A stretch of DNA of 64,000 nt, from assembly GCA_037383745.1 (NCBI GenBank), contig JARROQ010000002.1, forward strand, positions 1-64,000, written 5' to 3'. Source of the DNA: BN30871 sp037383745 (GTDB lineage: Bacteria; Campylobacterota; Campylobacteria; Campylobacterales; Sulfurovaceae). Under the pieces are notes generated by a model that worked only from the letters and a program-made list of their open reading frames with translations, had not been told where the DNA came from and searched no databases. Shown here one piece after another: positions 58,473 through 64,000 of the stretch. A program made the translations under genes and the position numbers. Every line of letters begins with the position of its first letter. Positions within the stretch are counted from its first letter, which is position 1.

Positions 58473-59627
58473 ATGACAGATAGTGAGACTATTAGACTAC
58501 AACTTTTAAAACTTGAGCCTTTTGAGATTGATCCTAAACTAGATGAGATTATCGATCTTCTTAAGATGAAAAACTATGCTCAAGCACAATATCTTATCAC
58601 CGACTATATCAATCCAACTAAAATTATTGAAGAAGAATCCGAAAAACCAAAAACTAAACCTCAAGAAAAGATACAAAAAGAGAAACGACACTCTATCCTT
58701 GAAGAGTTTCAAATCCTTATGCCAACCAATAAAAATATAGAGGAGGAGGAAGATGAGGAAGAGCAAGATGAATCCTCTTATGAAGTATTCCCTCCTCATA
58801 AAGTGCTCCTAGAAATCAAAGAGGATGAAGATGAGTTTGATGAAGAAGAGCACGATGAAGAACTTGTCAATGAGGATATCGAAACAGACGAAGAAGAGAT
58901 AGCTGATTATGATGCGCAGCATACAGAAATAGAAAATGATGAAGAGAGAGATGAGGAAGAGAGACGATACGCTGAAGAGGATGGCATCAAGCAAGATGAA
59001 GAGATCCAAGATGCACAAGAAGATGATGCTCTATCCGATGAAGATAATAACACTAGCAAAGAAGAAGATGACTCCGATGAAAATGAGCTAGATGAGCGAC
59101 GTAAACCAACCCCTATTAGGGATATTCAAGAGCGCTTTGAGCAGATATACGGAGTCTATAATTTTGCACATGAAACAGATACACGGTACCAATCAACCAA
59201 GATCTGGATAACACAGATAAAAAACCGTGGAGTAACCGATAGCAGTCTCCAAGCAATGTTGCGACATATAGAAAACCTTAAAGGCAGAGATGATACTTCT
59301 GAGGCTGCACAGCTTATCTGTGTCTGCGCTGCAACAAATTTACAACTAGGTAGACTTCTTTTGGCTAGAGAACTCTATAGGGGCAAGCTAGTAGCACAAG
59401 ATGAAGTGGAAGCCTACAAAATCATACATGAACTCGCTGAAGAAGATTACAACGAGGCACTTTGTGATTTAGGGCAATTTTATGAGTTTGGTGTTGCAGT
59501 ATCTAAAAATGAAAAGAAAGCAAAAGAGCTTTATGAGAAAGCTATCCAAGAAGGATTGCAAAGAGCAAGACCTCATTTGGAGAGAGTGAGTAAAAAAAGC
59601 GGTATCTTCTCTAAGATGCTCCAATAG
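58473..59627 (+). CDS. Acidic protein with C-terminal Sel1/TPR-like repeats
   Basis: This 384-residue protein has no signal peptide. Residues ~90-215 are extremely acidic (runs of E and D with few hydrophobic residues) and probably disordered. A helical domain follows (IRDIQERFEQIYGVYNFAHETD), and then Sel1-like repeats (AEEDYNEALCDLGQFYEFGVAV, NEKKAKELYEKAIQEG). I do not recognise a named family, though tail-to-tail placement with bioA and proximity to ftsA give no strong hint. It could be a scaffold. Confidence 0.7.
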   Translation: MTDSETIRLQLLKLEPFEIDPKLDEIIDLLKMKNYAQAQYLITDYINPTKIIEEESEKPKTKPQEKIQKEKRHSILEEFQILMPTNKNIEEEEDEEEQDESSYEVFPPHKVLLEIKEDEDEFDEEEHDEELVNEDIETDEEEIADYDAQHTEIENDEERDEEERRYAEEDGIKQDEEIQDAQEDDALSDEDNNTSKEEDDSDENELDERRKPTPIRDIQERFEQIYGVYNFAHETDTRYQSTKIWITQIKNRGVTDSSLQAMLRHIENLKGRDDTSEAAQLICVCAATNLQLGRLLLARELYRGKLVAQDEVEAYKIIHELAEEDYNEALCDLGQFYEFGVAVSKNEKKAKELYEKAIQEGLQRARPHLERVSKKSGIFSKMLQ

Positions 59628-59628
59628 C

Positions 59629-60918
59629 TTATAAGCCAACTATAGCTTCATAAGCAACATCAAATACTTTTTGCAGCTCCTCCCGTGTGATAACATATGG
59701 AGGCATCACATAAATTATATTTCCAAGAGGTCGTAAAAGCACTTCCTTTTTGAGTGCTGCTTGAAATATCTTCAAGCCCACTCTCTCTTTTGAATCATAC
59801 CCCTCTAGCTCTATAACAGCTATCATGCCTGTTACTCTAACCTCTTTTACATTTTTCAAATCTCTAAAACGCTCAAGCTGTTGTGCCATAAAAAGGCTCT
59901 TTTGCTTATTTGCATTGATAACATCGTTTTTTTCAAAAAGCTCCAAAGTTGCAAGTGCTGCAGCACATCCAAGAGGATTGCCCGTATAGCTATGGGAGTG
60001 CAAAAAGGCTTTATACTCACTATAATCGCAATAGAAAGCATTATAAACATCATTAGTAGTCATCACGACAGAGAGAGGAAGATAACCGGCAGTTAACCCC
60101 TTTGAAAGCGTCATAAAATCAGGCAATATATCAGCTTGTTCGCACGCAAACATACTCCCTGTTCTTCCAAAACCTGTCATGATCTCATCAGCTATAAAAT
60201 GAACTCCATATTTTAAAGTCAACTCTCTTGCTCCTTTAAGATAATGACTATGGTACATCTTCATACCCCCTGCTCCTTGCACCAAAGGCTCGACAATCAT
60301 AGCACAGAGTTCTTTGTGGTGTTTTTTTAGGATTTTCTCAAGTGCCACAAGTGCTTTTTGTGCCTCTTTCATGCTTTGATCTTTTGGTGTAGGTGTTTGG
60401 ATTGAGCGTATAAGCAGTGCACCGTATGTCTCTTTATAAAGTGCAACATCTCCAACACTCAATGCCCCTAGCGTCTCTCCGTGATAACTATTTTCTAAAG
60501 AGAGAAACAACTTTCTGTGCTCCCCTTTATTGAGATGATAATGAAAACTCATCTTCAAAGCCACCTCGATAGCACTTGATCCATTATCAGCGTAAAATGC
60601 TTTGTCAAGTTTTGTCAATGCTTTGAGCTTGTGGCTCAGCTCAACAACAGGCTCATGAGTAAAACCGGCCAAAATAACATGTTCTAGATTGTCAAGTTGC
60701 TCTTTTATCCGTCTCCCTATATGCTCATTTGCATGCCCAAAGATATTAACCCACCAACTACTGACCGCATCAATATATCTATTGCCGTCAAAATCATAGA
60801 GATAGATGCCTTTTGCTGATTTTATAGGTACTAATGGTATATTTTCGTGATCTTTCATCTGTGTGCATGGATGCCATAAAACTTCAAGGTCTCTTTTTAT
60901 CATATCTTCATTTGTCAT
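59629..60918 (-). CDS. bioA: Adenosylmethionine-8-amino-7-oxononanoate aminotransferase
   Basis: The ATG at 60918 (MTNEDMIKRDLEVLWHPCTQMKDH) is chosen because GGGAGGG stands just before it; the open frame reaches 60930. The class III aminotransferase makes DAPA in biotin synthesis. The PLP lysine is in FMTLSKGLTAGYLPLSVV, the conserved acidic residue in FIADEIMTGFGRTGSMFACEQ, and AVSSWWVNIFGH is the BioA-specific WW motif. About 429 residues, full length. No other bio gene is near. Confidence 0.96.
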   Translation of the reverse strand: MTNEDMIKRDLEVLWHPCTQMKDHENIPLVPIKSAKGIYLYDFDGNRYIDAVSSWWVNIFGHANEHIGRRIKEQLDNLEHVILAGFTHEPVVELSHKLKALTKLDKAFYADNGSSAIEVALKMSFHYHLNKGEHRKLFLSLENSYHGETLGALSVGDVALYKETYGALLIRSIQTPTPKDQSMKEAQKALVALEKILKKHHKELCAMIVEPLVQGAGGMKMYHSHYLKGARELTLKYGVHFIADEIMTGFGRTGSMFACEQADILPDFMTLSKGLTAGYLPLSVVMTTNDVYNAFYCDYSEYKAFLHSHSYTGNPLGCAAALATLELFEKNDVINANKQKSLFMAQQLERFRDLKNVKEVRVTGMIAVIELEGYDSKERVGLKIFQAALKKEVLLRPLGNIIYVMPPYVITREELQKVFDVAYEAIVGL

Positions 60919-61018
60919 AAACCCTCCCAAAAACCATGCTTACTTGCTTTTTCAATTACACTTAATAACAAGTTGACTAAAATATTGTACAAACTTTTAA
61001 ATTGAAGGCAGATGAATT

Positions 61019-62497
61019 ATGATTGGTTGGATGCAAAAAAACAATAGATACCTCGTATGGACCATATGGATTGCAACGATAGCTTTTATAGGTGCCGGTT
61101 TTGTCGGCTGGGGAAGTTATAAATTTGGATCAACAAGTGACTCTATCGCTAAAGTCGGAGATATCGATATCAAAAAAACAAAGTATCAGATGACCTACTC
61201 ACAACTCTACAGTTACTACAATCAAATGCTTCAAGGAAATCTTGATGAAGAGAAGGCAGAGAAAATCGGAATCAAAAAACAAGCATTTGAAATCGTGCAA
61301 ACGCAAGCTTTGCTTCTTAACCTTGCCGATGAATTTGGCATCATCGTAACAGACAAAGAGATTGCAAAAAATTTAGAATCTCTTCCAAACTTTCAAGAAA
61401 ATGGAACTTTTAATAGAAAGATTTATGAGAACTTCCTTGCATCCCAACATGTCAAACCAAAAACATTTGAAGGTGGTCTTAGAGATGAGCTTAAAATCAA
61501 TAAACTTATAGCACTTTTCAAAGAAGATGTCAGCGATTATGAAAAGGAGGTTATCGACTATGCTTTAAGCGATAGGACAAAGATAGCCTATAGAGTTATA
61601 AGTGTAGATGATGCAAAGGTTGATCTTAGTGATGCCGTACTCAAAAAATATTGGGAAACAAAGAGTTCAGAGTATATGCACAAGATACGATATAACCTAG
61701 CTATCAAGGTTACCGACACAAAAGATACTAATGTGAGCGAAGACGAAATACAGCAACAGTATAAGAAATTTAACTACAAATATACCAACGAAAACGGGGA
61801 CCCTCTTAGTTTGGAAGAGGCAAAAGAATTTGTAATTGCCGATGTCAAAACCAATAAAACAGAAAAAGAGGCAAGACTCGATTCAATCGCATTTAAAAAA
61901 GGTGAAGTGCAAGCAGATAAATCAGTCTTGGTAGAGAAGAATGATCCTCAATTTACTGAAGAGATATGGGAAGCGATAACATCCGCAAAAAATGGTGATT
62001 TCCTTAAATCTAAAGCCAATAATGACCATTTTGTATCAATACAGGTTGTCAACACTGTTCCTCCTTCTAAAATGAGTTTTGAAGAGGCAAAAGAACTTGT
62101 CAAAAATGACTATCTTAAAAATGCTAAAATGAACGCGTTCATCGAGCTTTCAAAGAGTATTTTAGATAATTTTGATCCTCAAAAAGAGCAACAAACCGAC
62201 TACCTTACACTTGGTCAAAAAGCAGACATTGCGACGCTTAATGATCAAGAAAGTTTACAATTTTTACAGAAACTCTTTACAACTACGAAAGAAAAGGGTA
62301 TTATTACAGTATCTGACAAGAAAATCATATATGTTATCTTGGATCAGAAGAGAGTCTCATTAGAGGGCGAGGAGGAAAGGATGTCGATACAGATAGCTTC
62401 GCAACTTAAAAATGCACTTTTTGAGTCTGAACTTACTCGTATGCTCAATCAAAAATACCCTACAGAAGTTTTTGTAAAGGATCTTACAGTTGAATAG
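61019..62497 (+). CDS. Periplasmic folding chaperone PpiD/SurA-like
   Basis: This 492-residue protein has an N-terminal membrane anchor (YLVWTIWIATIAFIGAGFVGWG) as in PpiD. A SurA-type chaperone domain follows (VGDIDIKKTKYQMTYSQLYSYYNQML; QTQALLLNLADEFGIIVTDKEIAKNL), and a degenerate parvulin-like middle (EVQADKSVLVEKNDPQFTEEIWEAI). Active-site residues for prolyl isomerisation are not clear, so a chaperone role is favoured. It overlaps ftsA by 8 bp, an arrangement that ties its expression to cell division. Confidence 0.88.
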   Translation: MIGWMQKNNRYLVWTIWIATIAFIGAGFVGWGSYKFGSTSDSIAKVGDIDIKKTKYQMTYSQLYSYYNQMLQGNLDEEKAEKIGIKKQAFEIVQTQALLLNLADEFGIIVTDKEIAKNLESLPNFQENGTFNRKIYENFLASQHVKPKTFEGGLRDELKINKLIALFKEDVSDYEKEVIDYALSDRTKIAYRVISVDDAKVDLSDAVLKKYWETKSSEYMHKIRYNLAIKVTDTKDTNVSEDEIQQQYKKFNYKYTNENGDPLSLEEAKEFVIADVKTNKTEKEARLDSIAFKKGEVQADKSVLVEKNDPQFTEEIWEAITSAKNGDFLKSKANNDHFVSIQVVNTVPPSKMSFEEAKELVKNDYLKNAKMNAFIELSKSILDNFDPQKEQQTDYLTLGQKADIATLNDQESLQFLQKLFTTTKEKGIITVSDKKIIYVILDQKRVSLEGEEERMSIQIASQLKNALFESELTRMLNQKYPTEVFVKDLTVE

Positions 62498-63899
62498 TCC
62501 ATTTTTAGTTATTGATATCGGCTCGACGAAAATTTGCGCCATCATAGCTGACAGACTTGATGATGGTCAGATCCAGATCATGGGACACGGCATTACTAAA
62601 TCTCAAGGGATTAAAAAAGGTGCTATAACAAATATTGAGCTCGCCTCTAAAGCTATCAGAAAAGCCCTAAATGATGCCAAGAGAGTCTCCGGAGCCATTC
62701 CTTCAAAGGCGACGGTATCAATCTCAAATAACTATGCAAAAAGTTTAAACTCAACCGGAATTGTCAATATACCGCACAAAGACATCTCAATACATGAGAT
62801 TAACAGAGTTATGCAAACGGCACTCCACAATGCAAACATCCCAAATGAGTATGAAGTTGTCCATGTATTACCGTATAACTTTAAAGTTGACGATCAAGAG
62901 TTTGTTGAAGATCCTTTTGGAATGAATGCGAGCAGACTAGAGGTTGACACAAATATTATCATCATACAAAAATCTAATCTGCTCAATCTTAAAAAAGCTG
63001 TTAAATCAGCAGGTGTTGAGATCAAAGATGTTGTTTTAAATGGATATGCATCTGCTCTTTCAACGATATGCAGTGATGATGTAGAACTTGGGGTTGGTGT
63101 TATTGATCTTGGTGGGCAAACAAGTAGCCTCGTGATATTTACAGGTAACTCCGTAAGACACAATGATTTTTTTGCAGTTGGTTCTAATCATATAACAAAT
63201 GATCTCTCTATCGCTCTGCATACGCCTCTGCAAATAGCAGAAAATATCAAGATTCGTCATGGAAACTTAGCAGAGAGATCAGAAGAGATTGTAGAACTCC
63301 CTATTATCGGCAATGAAGAGAGTAGAAATGAGGTCTCGCTGGGCATTGTTCATAGTGTTATTTTTGCTAGGGTTGAAGAGACATTGATGATTCTTGCAAA
63401 AATGGTAGAAAAGAGTGCGCTTAAAGAGCAGATGGGTGCAGGCATTATCCTTACAGGTGGCATGGCAAACCTAAAAGGGATTAGAGAACTTGCGGGTGCG
63501 ATTTTTTCCGATATGCCTGTTCGAGTTTCAACCCCGGATATTAAAAATATCAAGGGTGTTTTTGAGGAGTTAAAAAATCCGGCATTTGCTGCAGCAATTG
63601 GACTATTACAGTATGCCATAGGCAACCATACAGAATACGAAATAGACATCAATAAAGAGTTGCTTCATTCAAAGGACAAAGAAGAGATTGATGAGAGTCT
63701 TAAAGACCTCAATATAGGCGAAACCATAGAAGAGATTCATAAAAATAAAAAAATGGCAAAAGCTAAAGCCAAAAATGAAGCAGATGAGAGCGAAGATGGG
63801 TCGTATGGTTTTGATCAAGGATTTGAGCTCCCTAAACTTCCAAGAGAGAAGGGAAACTTTATTGGGAAGTTTGTCAATTGGGCAAAGCAGTTATTTTAA
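62490..63899 (+). CDS. ftsA: Cell division protein FtsA
   Basis: TTG start within the end of ppiD. The 469-residue actin-like ATPase tethers FtsZ to the membrane: phosphate-1 loop FLVIDIGSTKICAII, the 1C subdomain around residues 85-160, phosphate-2 VGVIDLGGQTSSLVIF and adenosine motif GIILTGGMANLKGIRELA. The C-terminal amphipathic membrane helix is KFVNWAKQLF, after an unusually long charged linker (about residues 400-450). ftsZ follows 19 bp later. Confidence 0.97.
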   Translation: MNSPFLVIDIGSTKICAIIADRLDDGQIQIMGHGITKSQGIKKGAITNIELASKAIRKALNDAKRVSGAIPSKATVSISNNYAKSLNSTGIVNIPHKDISIHEINRVMQTALHNANIPNEYEVVHVLPYNFKVDDQEFVEDPFGMNASRLEVDTNIIIIQKSNLLNLKKAVKSAGVEIKDVVLNGYASALSTICSDDVELGVGVIDLGGQTSSLVIFTGNSVRHNDFFAVGSNHITNDLSIALHTPLQIAENIKIRHGNLAERSEEIVELPIIGNEESRNEVSLGIVHSVIFARVEETLMILAKMVEKSALKEQMGAGIILTGGMANLKGIRELAGAIFSDMPVRVSTPDIKNIKGVFEELKNPAFAAAIGLLQYAIGNHTEYEIDINKELLHSKDKEEIDESLKDLNIGETIEEIHKNKKMAKAKAKNEADESEDGSYGFDQGFELPKLPREKGNFIGKFVNWAKQLF

Positions 63900-63918
63900 A
63901 TTTTAAAAAGGAGAGAGC

Positions 63919-64000
63919 ATGCAAGATTTTGATGATATAGATATAAAAGAAGAGAAGTATTCCACAAATGGCGCGAAAATAAAAGCTATCGGTGTCGGTG
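63919..64000 (+). CDS. ftsZ: Cell division protein FtsZ (start only)
   Basis: The ATG at 63919 has AAAAAGGAGAG upstream. The 27 visible codons begin MQDFDDIDIKEEKYS and reach AKIKAIGVG, the start of the first nucleotide-binding strand of FtsZ (normally IKVIGVGGGGGNAV). The position after ftsA confirms it. The rest is outside the window. Confidence 0.92.
   Translation, partial: MQDFDDIDIKEEKYSTNGAKIKAIGVG

Noticed and set aside
1..64000. tRNA or rRNA genes
   Set aside because: No cloverleaf-like sequence with the GTTCRANNC box or rRNA string was noticed in the spacers; a tRNA scan could still find one I missed.

Overview
The window is chromosomal DNA of a Campylobacterota (epsilonproteobacterial) bacterium, most like the Sulfurimonas/Sulfurovum/Sulfuricurvum group; the genus is not settled. 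The evidence is the low-GC codon use, a MazG-type dimeric dUTPase, carboxynorspermidine decarboxylase (nspC), a UbiD-type decarboxylase of the menaquinone kind, a DUF2018 protein, TATAAT-only promoters and tightly overlapping operons. Part of the assembly is draft quality: there is an N-run at 5651-5681 and several damaged housekeeping genes between 12.9 and 25.3 kb.

Region 1 (1-12325) is an integron-type gene-cassette array with no integrase in view (a CALIN, or one end of a larger array). Nearly all genes are small, unrelated and on the minus strand. Most are followed by an attC-like imperfect palindrome ending in a GTTRRRY-type core. Three attC classes occur: A (AT-rich, about 75 bp, CAAGAG/CTCTTG inner arms), B (about 68 bp, VCR-like ends, TAACAAA...ACGTTAT) and one GC-rich classical site. 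Cargo includes a HEAT-repeat protein, DUF2314 and CPCC proteins, a Rob-type AraC regulator, a Sel1 protein, an SF0329-like protein, an unusual stand-alone reverse transcriptase and an Abi-alpha-like membrane protein; the last two are candidate phage-defence genes. Three copies of a ~131 bp inverted-repeat element (family C, MITE-like) sit in the array. Each carries a promoter-like box, a Shine-Dalgarno sequence and a GTG start; two of them flank a plus-strand two-gene island.

Region 2 (12326-33623, mostly minus strand) is housekeeping: purH, purL, dut, mnmE, yidC, jag, rnpA, rpmH, nspC, tamA/tamB, an ABC ATPase, proA, gpsA, a K+ channel and gatB. Four loci here look damaged. purH has an internal deletion with frameshift, yidC is fused in frame to a jag lacking its N-terminus, rpmH and rnpA are joined by a deletion, and tamB is broken by a GC-rich ~117 bp piece that encodes part of an FMN-type glutamate synthase on the other strand. 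Clustered lesions of this kind may be real or may be assembly chimeras.

Region 3 (33.7-48.1 kb, mostly plus) has small membrane/lipoproteins, DUF445, thiE-like and atpB (minus), a repeat-rich spacer, then a long compact operon: murJ-cysS-msbA-pyrD-M16 protease-dapA-FabL-like reductase-pgsA-rseP-yggS. Region 4 (48.1-58.3 kb, minus) has a PerR/Fur regulator next to peroxiredoxin ahpC, then ubiD-hemC-dsb-proS-hemA-polyprenyl synthase-DUF2018 and ftsL-like/rsmH. Region 5 (58.5 kb to the end) has an acidic Sel1 protein, bioA, ppiD, ftsA and the start of ftsZ. I saw no tRNA, rRNA or CRISPR array.
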